Shown: positions 1-6,124 of the stretch, one piece after another | How positions within the stretch are numbered: position 1 is the first letter of the stretch | Layout: the number at the start of each line of letters is the position of its first letter | Assembly (NCBI GenBank): GCA_947459465.1 | Contig: CANHDS010000040.1 | Location: forward strand, 1 to 6,124 | Length of the DNA stretch: 6,124 bases | DNA from: Burkholderiaceae bacterium | GTDB lineage: Bacteria; Pseudomonadota; Gammaproteobacteria; Burkholderiales; Burkholderiaceae | Direction of reading: 5' to 3' | Made by a program: the position numbers and the translations under genes | Notes under the pieces: generated by a model | What the model was told of the DNA's origin: nothing | The model's database searches: none | What the model saw: only the letters and a program-made list of their open reading frames with translations

Positions 1-460
1 AGCCGCCACCCTTAGCTGCACAAATCACTTCGAGATCATCGCCTGGCACAATTTCATAGTGAATGACCGCAGGCGTGTTATCACCCGTGTTCTTGCGCTT
101 ACCAGCCGGGTCAGTTAACACTGAGCCACGCAGAGGATTGTCGGGGTTCATGTAGGCACGCCGCACACCTTCATTCACCATATCTGCAACACTCATGGTG
201 GCACCACTCCAATTGATGTTCATGCCTACCTTGAGAAAGACCACCGCGATTCCAGTGTCCTGACAGATCGGTCGTTTACCCTCCGCACACATTTTGCTAT
301 TGGTCAAAATTTGTGCAATGGCATCTTTTGCCGCTGGACCTTGCTCGAGTTCGTAAGCGCGTCCCATCGCTTGAATAAAATCCCGAGGATGGTAGTAGGA
401 AATAAACTGGAAAGCGTCCGCAATGCTTTGAATCAGGTCGTCTTGGCGTATTGTAGGCAT
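1..460 (-). CDS. Class I fumarate hydratase (fumarase, [4Fe-4S] type), N-terminal part, runs off left edge
   Basis: This enzyme interconverts fumarate and L-malate in the cytoplasmic TCA cycle, using an oxygen-sensitive [4Fe-4S] cluster. The minus strand is open from ATG at 460-458 to the window edge, giving 153 codons plus one base. Residues 64-71 read PICQDTGI, the class I fumarase motif, and C66 should be the first cluster ligand. Further family-like blocks are NEGVRRAYMNPDNPLRGSVL (96-115), GKRKNTGDNTPA (120-131) and KGGG at the cut end (150-153). C66 lies about 39 residues earlier than I recall for the equivalent E. coli FumA cysteine, which fits the shorter single-chain form of about 500 residues. 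An in-frame TGA lies three codons upstream of this ATG, so the start is nearly forced, although no clear Shine-Dalgarno is visible. The gene is divergent from acs. No symbol is given because the fumA/fumB naming is not settled here. The family is secure; the C-terminal two thirds are outside the window. Confidence 0.93.
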   Translation of the reverse strand, partial: MPTIRQDDLIQSIADAFQFISYYHPRDFIQAMGRAYELEQGPAAKDAIAQILTNSKMCAEGKRPICQDTGIAVVFLKVGMNINWSGATMSVADMVNEGVRRAYMNPDNPLRGSVLTDPAGKRKNTGDNTPAVIHYEIVPGDDLEVICAAKGGG

Positions 461-472
461 AGGAATATTTCA

Positions 473-538
473 ATAAGTGGAATGAAATAGGCATTTTAAG
501 GGTTTGCCATAAGGCAAATCAGGACTTAATTCACTTAT
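473..538. repeat. Outer inverted repeat flanking the 501-520 hairpin
   Basis: ATAAGTG at 473-479 is the exact reverse complement of CACTTAT at 532-538. The match continues inward as AAT (481-483) against ATT (529-531) if the extra G at 480 is skipped. The pair encloses the shorter dyad at 501-520, although the two centres differ by about 5 bp. It could be a pair of half-sites for one regulator. Chance occurrence is not excluded in AT-rich DNA. Confidence 0.35.
501..520. repeat. Short perfect inverted repeat in the divergent promoter region
   Basis: TTTGCC (503-508) and GGCAAA (513-518) are exact inverted copies around a 4-bp ATAA spacer. The outer bases add G502 with T519 (wobble) and G501 with C520, so an RNA or cruciform stem of 8 pairs is possible. 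No T-run follows in either direction, so it is not a typical terminator. A dyad of this size between divergent promoters is most simply read as an operator candidate; the cognate regulator cannot be named. Confidence 0.5.
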
Positions 539-592
539 CGTCATATGAAATGATAGACCGATTGTTTGTTGTGTTGTCACTATAAGTTCGAA

Positions 593-599
593 GAGAGGG
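593..599 (+). promoter_or_regulatory. Ribosome binding site for acs
   Basis: The purine run GAGAGGG ends 10 bp before the ATG at 610 and 22 bp before the next in-frame ATG at 622. The spacing supports 610 as the main start, although it is slightly longer than the optimum. Confidence 0.6.
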
Positions 600-609
600 T
601 GTTATTAGT

Positions 610-2583
610 ATGGAACCGCTAATGCAAGAAAACCGGATTTTTAATCCACCTGCTGATTTTGTAAAAAACGCCGCCATTTCAGGAATGGATGCTTACAAAA
701 AGCTGTGTGCTGAGGCTGAGAAAGATTACGAGGGATTTTGGGGGCGCTTAGCCAAAGAAAATCTTTATTGGAAGCAGGTGTTCACGAAAGTACTCGACGA
801 GTCCAAAGCACCTTTTTATAAATGGTTTGAAGATGGCACTACTAATGCTTCCTACAACTGCCTTGATCGTAATTTGCAAAATGGCAATTCTAATAAAACT
901 GCAATCATTTTTGAGTCGGATGATGGCAAGGTAACGAAGGTCACGTATCAAGAGTTACATGATCGCGTTTGTCAATTAGCGAATGCGTTGCGTAAACGCG
1001 GAATCAAGAAGGGTGATCGCGTCATCATCTACATGCCAATGTCGGTCGAGGGCGTGATTGCAATGCAAGCCTGTGCCCGCATTGGTGCTACACACTCCGT
1101 GGTGTTTGGAGGCTTCTCCGCAAAATCCTTGCAAGAGCGCATTATTGATGCGGGAGCGGTTGCTGTTGTTACGGCCGACGAACAAATGCGCGGTGGTAAA
1201 GCCTTGCCTCTAAAAACGATTGTTGATGAGGCTTTAGCGCTTGGCGGTTGCGAGAACATTAAAAACGTGATCATCTACAAGCGTACGGGCGGCAATATTC
1301 CCTTTAAGGCGGGCCTTGACTCTTGGATGCATGACATAACTGCGAGTGAGGCAAAAACCTGCGATCCAGAATGGGTGAGCGCTGAGCATCCTTTATTTAT
1401 TTTGTACACCTCAGGATCAACTGGTAAACCAAAGGGCGTTCAACACTCGACCGGTGGATATCTCTTGTGGGCGACGCTCACCATGAAATGGACTTTTGAT
1501 ATCAAACCTAGCGATATCTTTTGGTGTACGGCGGACATTGGTTGGGTCACTGGGCACTCCTACATTGCTTATGGACCATTGGCAGTCGGTGGCACACAAA
1601 TCGTATTTGAGGGTGTGCCCACGTTCCCGAATGCTGGCCGCTTTTGGGAGATGATCCAGAAACACAAAGCCACGATTTTCTATACCGCACCCACCGCGAT
1701 TCGTTCTTTGATTAAGGCATCGAATACGGATCCAAGTGTGCATCCTAAAAATTACGATCTCAGTTCATTACGTCTCTTGGGATCGGTGGGTGAGCCGATT
1801 AATCCAGAGGCATGGATGTGGTATTACGAGAACATTGGCGGCTCACGATGCCCAATTGCCGATACGTTCTGGCAAACCGAAACCGGTGGTCATATGATTA
1901 GCCCATTGCCTGGAGCAACGCCCATGGTTCCCGGCTCTTGCACCTTGCCATTGCCTGGCATCATGGCCGCGATCGTGGATGAAACCGGTAACGATATGCC
2001 AAACGGTCAGGGCGGTATTTTGGTGGTGAAGCGTCCTTGGCCATCGATGATTCGGACGATTTGGGGCGATCCCGATCGCTTTGTGAAAGCCTATTTCCCA
2101 GACGAGTTCGGTCGCAAACTTTACTTAGCCGGTGATGGCGCGATTCGGAATAAAGATACCGGCTACTTCACCATTACTGGCCGTATCGATGACGTTCTGA
2201 ACGTTTCAGGTCATCGCATGGGCACGATGGAAATTGAGTCGACCCTGGTTGCCAATCCGCTAGTCGCCGAAGCTGCTGTTGTAGGGCGCCCGGATGACAT
2301 GACCGGCGAAGCAATTTGCGCGTTCGTGGTTCTTAAAGGCAAACGTCCCGAAGGAGAAGAGGCTAAGAAGATTGCAACCGAGTTGCGTAATTGGGTGGCT
2401 AAGGAAATTGGTCCTATTGCGAAACCGAAGGATGTGCGCTTTGGTGATAACTTGCCAAAGACACGTTCTGGAAAGATTATGCGCAGACTCTTACGTGTGA
2501 TCGCCAAGGGCGAGGACATTACGCAGGACACCTCGACGCTTGAGAATCCAGCGATCTTGGAGCAACTCAAGAAGTCACTATAA
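610..2583 (+). CDS. acs: Acetyl-CoA synthetase (acetate--CoA ligase, AMP-forming)
   Basis: Acs converts acetate, ATP and CoA to acetyl-CoA, AMP and pyrophosphate by way of acetyl-AMP, in the cytoplasm. At 657 residues it matches the usual length of about 650. The N-terminal ACAS_N region covers roughly 28-88, followed by the large AMP-binding domain and a C-terminal lid from about 525. The phosphate-binding loop is [11 protein letters not shown] (266-276). The acetate pocket residues known from Salmonella Acs are present as V313, T314, V393 and W421, the last within [10 protein letters not shown] (418-427); the Trp favours acetate over longer acids. D509 in YLAGDGA should bind the ribose, and [13 protein letters not shown] (524-536) is the hinge and lid motif. 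K622 in [11 protein letters not shown] is the catalytic lysine that Pat-type acetyltransferases acetylate in relatives, so acetylation control is plausible. An alternative ATG is at 622. It stands divergent from fumarase, with tRNA-Ser 59 bp downstream and no clear terminator between. Confidence 0.98.
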   Translation: MEPLMQENRIFNPPADFVKNAAISGMDAYKKLCAEAEKDYEGFWGRLAKENLYWKQVFTKVLDESKAPFYKWFEDGTTNASYNCLDRNLQNGNSNKTAIIFESDDGKVTKVTYQELHDRVCQLANALRKRGIKKGDRVIIYMPMSVEGVIAMQACARIGATHSVVFGGFSAKSLQERIIDAGAVAVVTADEQMRGGKALPLKTIVDEALALGGCENIKNVIIYKRTGGNIPFKAGLDSWMHDITASEAKTCDPEWVSAEHPLFILYTSGSTGKPKGVQHSTGGYLLWATLTMKWTFDIKPSDIFWCTADIGWVTGHSYIAYGPLAVGGTQIVFEGVPTFPNAGRFWEMIQKHKATIFYTAPTAIRSLIKASNTDPSVHPKNYDLSSLRLLGSVGEPINPEAWMWYYENIGGSRCPIADTFWQTETGGHMISPLPGATPMVPGSCTLPLPGIMAAIVDETGNDMPNGQGGILVVKRPWPSMIRTIWGDPDRFVKAYFPDEFGRKLYLAGDGAIRNKDTGYFTITGRIDDVLNVSGHRMGTMEIESTLVANPLVAEAAVVGRPDDMTGEAICAFVVLKGKRPEGEEAKKIATELRNWVAKEIGPIAKPKDVRFGDNLPKTRSGKIMRRLLRVIAKGEDITQDTSTLENPAILEQLKKSL

Positions 2584-2621
2584 GCATCTCAAGAGCAACA
2601 GAAATCATCCACTACTCTTCG

Positions 2622-2640
2622 AACCGTATAATGAACGGTT
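2622..2640 (+). promoter_or_regulatory. Promoter -10 box of tRNA-Ser inside a perfect 6-bp inverted repeat
   Basis: TATAAT at 2627-2632 is a perfect -10 consensus, 10 bp ahead of the first tRNA base, so transcription would start only a few bases before the mature 5' end. The -35 side is poor: around 2604-2610 there is only ATCATCC-like sequence. The -10 sits within AACCGT (2622-2627) and ACGGTT (2635-2640), exact inverted copies with a 7-bp spacer. The promoter call rests on the hexamer and its placement; a role for the dyad is speculation. Confidence 0.7.
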
Positions 2641-2642
2641 TC

Positions 2643-2733
<91 letters not shown>

Positions 2734-2736
2734 TTT

Positions 2737-2774
2737 GGTAAATATTGGGTAAGACGTACAAATCGGTATTTACT
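2737..2774 (+). repeat. AT-rich stem-loop just downstream of tRNA-Ser
   Basis: GTAAATA (2738-2744) and TATTTAC (2767-2773) are exact inverted copies. With GU pairs the stem can extend inward through 2748 and 2763 to about 12 pairs, around a 14-nt loop. It starts 4 bases after the tRNA CCA end and could help 3' end processing or transcript stability. It lacks a GC-rich core and a following T-run, so I do not call it a terminator. Chance is possible. Confidence 0.35.
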
Positions 2775-2814
2775 AGTCAGGCCAATCCGTTAAATTATCT
2801 GTATGGGTCCTCAT

Positions 2815-3297
2815 ATGAATATAAAACACCTTGGCGAAGAGATTCAAAGACTGTCGGTCTTATTTGTGTATTTCTCCATTTGGTTTTGCGCATTGGCATT
2901 CTTGAGTTACTCCGTGTTGCGCTATGAGGGAATTCCGTACGCTCATATTGGATTTGCATTAGTTAAAGCTTTTTTATGCGCCAAGTTCATGCTCATGGGT
3001 CAGGTACTTTATCCCATCCAGAGCAATCGCGATAAGCCGCTCATTGGGCACATCCTGCTGCGCTCAATTGTCTATGTAGGCGTCGTTATTTTGTTGAGTG
3101 CTATCGAATCCGGGCTAGAGGGTTGGATCCATCACCGAGGATTTATTAGCTCTTTAGCTAATTTCGGAAATGGTGACCCCATTCATATACTGGCACTCAG
3201 TTTGATTTATTGGTTAATTGTGCTGCCTTATCTTACATTTATGTGCTTGCAATCAATCATAGGTTCGCCGGAGATGAAAAAGATTTTTTGGGGTTAA
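2815..3297 (+). CDS. Four-helix integral membrane protein of unknown function
   Basis: I do not recognise a named family. The product is about 160 residues with a charged N-terminus and four likely membrane helices. Counting from the alternative ATG at 2803, these are near residues 18-38, 48-69, 83-104 and 127-151, followed by a short tail ending KKIFWG. The second helix begins with a lysine-containing stretch, VKAFLCAKFMLMGQ (54-67), and a polar segment QSNRDKPL (73-80) joins helices 2 and 3. The wording resembles small hypothetical membrane proteins I recall from other proteobacteria, but no function is known to me. ATG 2815 is preferred because GGG at 2805-2807 is a weak ribosome site at suitable distance; ATG 2803, four codons earlier, has none. 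The gene ends 10 bp before the DUF748 gene, so co-expression is likely. A small accessory of the envelope protein is possible but unproven. Confidence 0.8.
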   Translation: MNIKHLGEEIQRLSVLFVYFSIWFCALAFLSYSVLRYEGIPYAHIGFALVKAFLCAKFMLMGQVLYPIQSNRDKPLIGHILLRSIVYVGVVILLSAIESGLEGWIHHRGFISSLANFGNGDPIHILALSLIYWLIVLPYLTFMCLQSIIGSPEMKKIFWG

Positions 3298-3307
3298 CTT
3301 TAAATCG

Positions 3308-5707
3308 ATGCGATTGTCCAATAACCGACCCCTCCGCATCACTCTAACGTTCAGTGTGGTACTGGCAATTTTGGCCAGTTTATTTTGGATTATTGGCGTT
3401 ACGTGGGCACCCTCATGGATTAAAAAACAAGTTGAAGAGTACAGCCAGAAACTCGGCTATGCCATTCAGATTCAAGCGATTACCGTTAAACCCTTTCTAT
3501 TAACTGCTCAGGTAGAGGGTCTGCGCCTTCAGCAAATTCAAGGTAAGCAATTATTTGGATTAGATGCTGGCCAGATTCGCTTGGATTGGAGCAAATTAAT
3601 TACTGGTGAGTTAGGGGTTCGTGATCTGCAGCTCACAAATCCATCCATCTTGGTCGAGCGTGCAGAGGGCGATGGATCGAAATGGAACTGGATACAACTC
3701 ATTGAGACCATCAATGCACAAAAACCTGCATCATCTTCGACCAAACCGAAGGCAATCAAAGTATCAGTCGATCAATTCAGAATTCAAGGGGCGCGCCTTC
3801 AATTTCGGGATGGGCAAACGAAGTTTACAGATGATCTAGGACCGTTTTCTCTTAATCTCAAACAACTGAGTAATTATCGAAAAGCATCGGATGAGCCTGG
3901 TATGGAGGGTTTATATGAGCTCGATTTAGGCAAAGTTGATTTACTGATCCCCTCGCTTAATAAGATGGTGGTGTTTGAGAAGGTTCAGGCATCTGGGGGG
4001 ATTAGCAGTCCAGAGCCTGATCGACTTGAAGCGAAGTTAAATCTCAAATTAGATGCAGGCATATTGGACTTCTTATTGAATTTGGAGCCCAAACAAGATT
4101 TAATCAAGGTCGATGTAGCCATCGATAATTTCTCTGTCGCCCCAATCATTACTTTATTGCCAGCCAATAATCCATTGCAGACAAACTCAGGAATCATGGC
4201 AGGTAAATTGCAATACCAAACTCGCCAAGGGCTTTGGTCAGTTGAAGGTGATCTAGGTTTGATGGATATAGAAATTACAGAAGGTAAGCCCAGACAGCCT
4301 TTCATGAAATGGCGGCAGGCCGATCTCAAGCAAATTGATCTTCGTAAATTAGCGAGTGGTAAATCATCGCTTACGATCGATGAGATCGTATTTGATCAGC
4401 CCGACTTTAAGTTTGAACTTGATGAGCAGGGGTTCTCGAATATTCGCCGGATGTTCGCTAAACCAACTTCGACCTCAGTTACTGCGTCATCAAGTGCTGC
4501 GGTAGAGGCAAAACCATCAAATTTTGAGCTCGATATTAAAGCGATTAAATTGCGAAACGGTATTGTGCATTTTGCTGATTTGGCGGTAGTTCCACAATTA
4601 CAAACCGATATTCGTAAGCTCAATGGCTCATTGCTCGGGGTTAGTAATGTTCCGGGTCGTTATGCCGCAATCGCTCTTGACGGATTGATTGCAGACCGAG
4701 GTAGCTTTCGTGCCAAAGGTCAGGCTGCATTTGAGGATCCGCGGCGCAATCATGATGTGTTATTTGAGTTTAAGAATGTTCCCCTGAAAACCGCCAATGC
4801 CTATTTCATGAAATATGCCGGTTATGCAATTCAAGATGGCCGTCTGGATCTGATGCTGAACTACAGAGCAAAAGATGCAGAGCTAGTTGGGCAGAATCGT
4901 TTTGTTATCAAAGATATTGAACTTGGAGAGGAGGTCCCTAATTTTCAAGGTCGGCGCTTACCATTGCGCTTAGCGATTGCATTACTAGAAGATTCTGACA
5001 ACATTATTGATATTTCATTGGGCATAAAAGGAAATGTTGATTCCCCAGAGTTCTCGGCAGCAGGTCTAGTTTGGCAAGCGATTCGAACGGTGTTAACCAA
5101 TATCGTGACGGCGCCGTTTCGAGCGTTGGCTTCATTATTGGGGCTTCAAAGTGATACGCCGATTCATGCGGTGTTAGGTGAGAGTAGCTACTTGCCGGTT
5201 GATCAAGAGAAGCTCGACAAATTGGCAGGCGTCTTAGCGAAACGTCCCCATGCCACGATTGAGTTTATCGGGGCCTATGATCCGAATGCCGATAAAGCAG
5301 CCTTGGCGAGAGCGCGCGCTGATCGCGCCATATTGAATGCAGCCGGATTTAAATTGAGTCCCCAGGAGCCGCTCCCAATGCCGAGTCTCTCAGACCCTCG
5401 AGTTCAGTCTGGAGTGAAATCTGCCTATGGGCAACAAGTCGGCCGCATTAAGTTGGCACAGCGTTTGATTTCCCTTCCAGACAATGAGGCACGCTATCAG
5501 CAACTCCGTAATGAGCTGATTCAAAGCTATGTCGTGAGTGAGGCAGAGTTATTGCAACTGGCAAGTGCTCGTGCCAATCGTGCCAAAGAGCTCATGGTTG
5601 CTCAGCAGCCTAATTTAGCGGAACGGATTAATATAGGAGCATCTAAGACAGTGAACGCCGATCAGGAGGGTATTCCACTGGGCGTTTCCTTGGGTAGCAA
5701 AAAATAA
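3308..5707 (+). CDS. DUF748 / AsmA-like envelope protein
   Basis: The 799-residue product has one N-terminal membrane segment (about 11-33) after a basic start, giving an inner-membrane anchor with the bulk in the periplasm. Residues 35-130 follow the AsmA-like opening: a membrane-proximal amphipathic stretch, VKPFLLTAQVEGLRL (60-74), then LQLTNPSILVERAEGDG (107-123) and a following Trp-Asn-Trp. The DUF748 signature region covers about 496-612, including YAGYAIQDGRLDLMLNYR (503-520), LPLRLAIALLED (551-562), IDISLGIKGNVDSPEFS (567-583) and the hydrophobic stretch to LLG (612). The C-terminal part (about 628-799) has weak OmpA-like wording, RARADRAI (668-675) and SARANRAKEL (753-762). A Ser/Thr/Ala-rich linker at about 386-402 splits two beta-rich halves. 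AsmA-superfamily proteins are thought to move lipids or assist outer-membrane assembly; the substrate here is unknown. At 799 residues it is shorter than many DUF748 members. The start is the first ATG after the preceding stop, with only a weak upstream ribosome site. Confidence 0.9.
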   Translation: MRLSNNRPLRITLTFSVVLAILASLFWIIGVTWAPSWIKKQVEEYSQKLGYAIQIQAITVKPFLLTAQVEGLRLQQIQGKQLFGLDAGQIRLDWSKLITGELGVRDLQLTNPSILVERAEGDGSKWNWIQLIETINAQKPASSSTKPKAIKVSVDQFRIQGARLQFRDGQTKFTDDLGPFSLNLKQLSNYRKASDEPGMEGLYELDLGKVDLLIPSLNKMVVFEKVQASGGISSPEPDRLEAKLNLKLDAGILDFLLNLEPKQDLIKVDVAIDNFSVAPIITLLPANNPLQTNSGIMAGKLQYQTRQGLWSVEGDLGLMDIEITEGKPRQPFMKWRQADLKQIDLRKLASGKSSLTIDEIVFDQPDFKFELDEQGFSNIRRMFAKPTSTSVTASSSAAVEAKPSNFELDIKAIKLRNGIVHFADLAVVPQLQTDIRKLNGSLLGVSNVPGRYAAIALDGLIADRGSFRAKGQAAFEDPRRNHDVLFEFKNVPLKTANAYFMKYAGYAIQDGRLDLMLNYRAKDAELVGQNRFVIKDIELGEEVPNFQGRRLPLRLAIALLEDSDNIIDISLGIKGNVDSPEFSAAGLVWQAIRTVLTNIVTAPFRALASLLGLQSDTPIHAVLGESSYLPVDQEKLDKLAGVLAKRPHATIEFIGAYDPNADKAALARARADRAILNAAGFKLSPQEPLPMPSLSDPRVQSGVKSAYGQQVGRIKLAQRLISLPDNEARYQQLRNELIQSYVVSEAELLQLASARANRAKELMVAQQPNLAERINIGASKTVNADQEGIPLGVSLGSKK

Positions 5708-5725
5708 CAAGATCAAAGTACATCT

Positions 5726-6124
5726 ATTTTTGAATTAATAAGCCCCGTCTCATTTATTGCCGCTTGCTCCATTGTCTTGGTGGCGTACTTCATTTTTGGT
5801 GTAACCGGATTTGGGTCTTCGATTATTTCTGTGCCGGTCCTGGTATTGTTCTTTCCCTTACAAGTGGTCGTACCCATCATGGTGATTCTTGACCTTTGTG
5901 CGGCATTCTACTTGGGCACAAAGTCTTTCGATGCAGCTGATAAAAAAGAGCTTACTTGGCTTTTGCCTTTTAGTTTCATTGGAATGGTGATTGGTATCAC
6001 CTTGCTACTAAAGGCTCCACCCGAACCCTTACTAATGACTTTGGGCGCGTTTGCAGCGTTTAATGGCTTACGTGTTTTGACCAAGAAAAAATCGGCTCCA
6101 CTGCGCATCATTTCTCAGTATTGG
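5726..6124 (+). CDS. TauE/SafE family permease, N-terminal part, runs off right edge; no canonical start codon
   Basis: The frame is open for 133 codons to the window edge and encodes a polytopic membrane protein. The diagnostic part is the first helix with FGVTGFGSS followed by ISVPVLVLFFP, typical of the TauE/SafE (DUF81) anion-exporter family. This is followed by VVPIMVILDLCAAFYLG and a helix LLPFSFIGMVIGITLLL after a charged loop. Members export sulfite, sulfoacetate or other organic anions; the substrate cannot be told from this fragment. The frame begins directly after the TAA of the DUF748 gene at 5705-5707 and has no ATG before 5879, which lies beyond the first helix and its motif. 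I set the start at ATT 5726 because it gives the expected N-terminus, reading IFELISPVS from that codon. TTG 5777 and GTG 5780 are alternatives that would trim residues leading into helix 1. None has a strong ribosome site. The family is confident; the start is not. Confidence 0.85.
   Translation, partial: MFELISPVSFIAACSIVLVAYFIFGVTGFGSSIISVPVLVLFFPLQVVVPIMVILDLCAAFYLGTKSFDAADKKELTWLLPFSFIGMVIGITLLLKAPPEPLLMTLGAFAAFNGLRVLTKKKSAPLRIISQYW

Larger units (their letters stand above)
461..609. promoter_or_regulatory. Divergent promoter region between fumarase and acs
   Basis: These 149 bp separate two outward-reading genes and must hold both promoters. No strong sigma-70 pair is visible. For acs, the possible parts are TTGCCA (504-509) as a -35 with CTTAAT (525-530) as a -10, at a short 15-bp spacing, or TATAAG (581-586) as a -10 without a good -35. 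For fumarase, TAAAAT read on the minus strand (498-493) is a possible -10 with a poor -35. The candidate elements on both strands overlap or flank the hairpin at 501-520, so one bound regulator could affect both genes. That last point is inference. I saw no sigma-54 style -24/-12 element. Confidence 0.5.

Noticed and set aside
297..494. Minus-strand open frame of 65 codons overlapping the fumarase start
   Set aside because: It overlaps the well supported fumarase frame on the same strand in another phase, and its product has no recognisable pattern.
501..520. Terminator reading of the 501-520 hairpin
   Set aside because: No T-run follows on either strand, and the site lies between two divergent gene starts where no transcript is expected to end.
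2211..2570. 119-codon open frame antisense to the end of acs
   Set aside because: It lies fully opposite a conserved catalytic region of acs, has no ribosome site I can see, and its low-complexity Ser/Ala-rich product is typical of antisense shadows. The frames at 1417-1743 and 3985-4329 were rejected for the same reasons.
2745..2927. 60-codon plus-strand frame starting at TTG 2745
   Set aside because: It overlaps the membrane protein gene in another phase, has no ribosome site, and its product from 2803 on is only an off-frame reading of that gene.
5908..6111. 67-codon open frame antisense to the permease fragment
   Set aside because: The plus strand here encodes clear TauE/SafE membrane helices, so the antisense frame is a shadow.

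Overview
The window looks like chromosomal DNA of a free-living betaproteobacterium in the Burkholderiales. Protein wording and moderate base composition fit Polynucleobacter or a close relative best; this is judged from remembered family sequences, not a search. No phage, transposon, CRISPR or toxin-type locus is visible, and the content is ordinary housekeeping plus cell-envelope genes.

Layout. From 1 to 460 on the minus strand is the N-terminal part of a class I (iron-sulfur) fumarate hydratase that runs off the left edge. A 149-bp divergent promoter region (461-609) with two roughly nested inverted repeats separates it from a complete acetyl-CoA synthetase gene (acs, 610-2583, plus strand). 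A complete tRNA-Ser(GGA) with encoded CCA follows at 2643-2733, with a perfect -10 box just upstream. Next come a four-helix membrane protein of unknown function (about 2815-3297) and, 10 bp later, a 799-residue DUF748/AsmA-like envelope protein (3308-5707). The right edge holds the start of a TauE/SafE-type permease (about 5726-6124, incomplete).

How they fit together. Acs activates acetate to acetyl-CoA, which enters the TCA cycle where fumarase acts, so the divergent pair makes sense for shared carbon-source control. The membrane protein, DUF748 protein and permease are closely packed on one strand and may form an envelope operon. No clear rho-independent terminator was found anywhere in the window.

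The most notable oddity is the permease start. Its frame opens directly after the DUF748 stop codon, in the same frame, but has no ATG, and no GTG or TTG, where the N-terminus is expected. An ATT stands where an ATG would fit. No convincing novel biological system was found.
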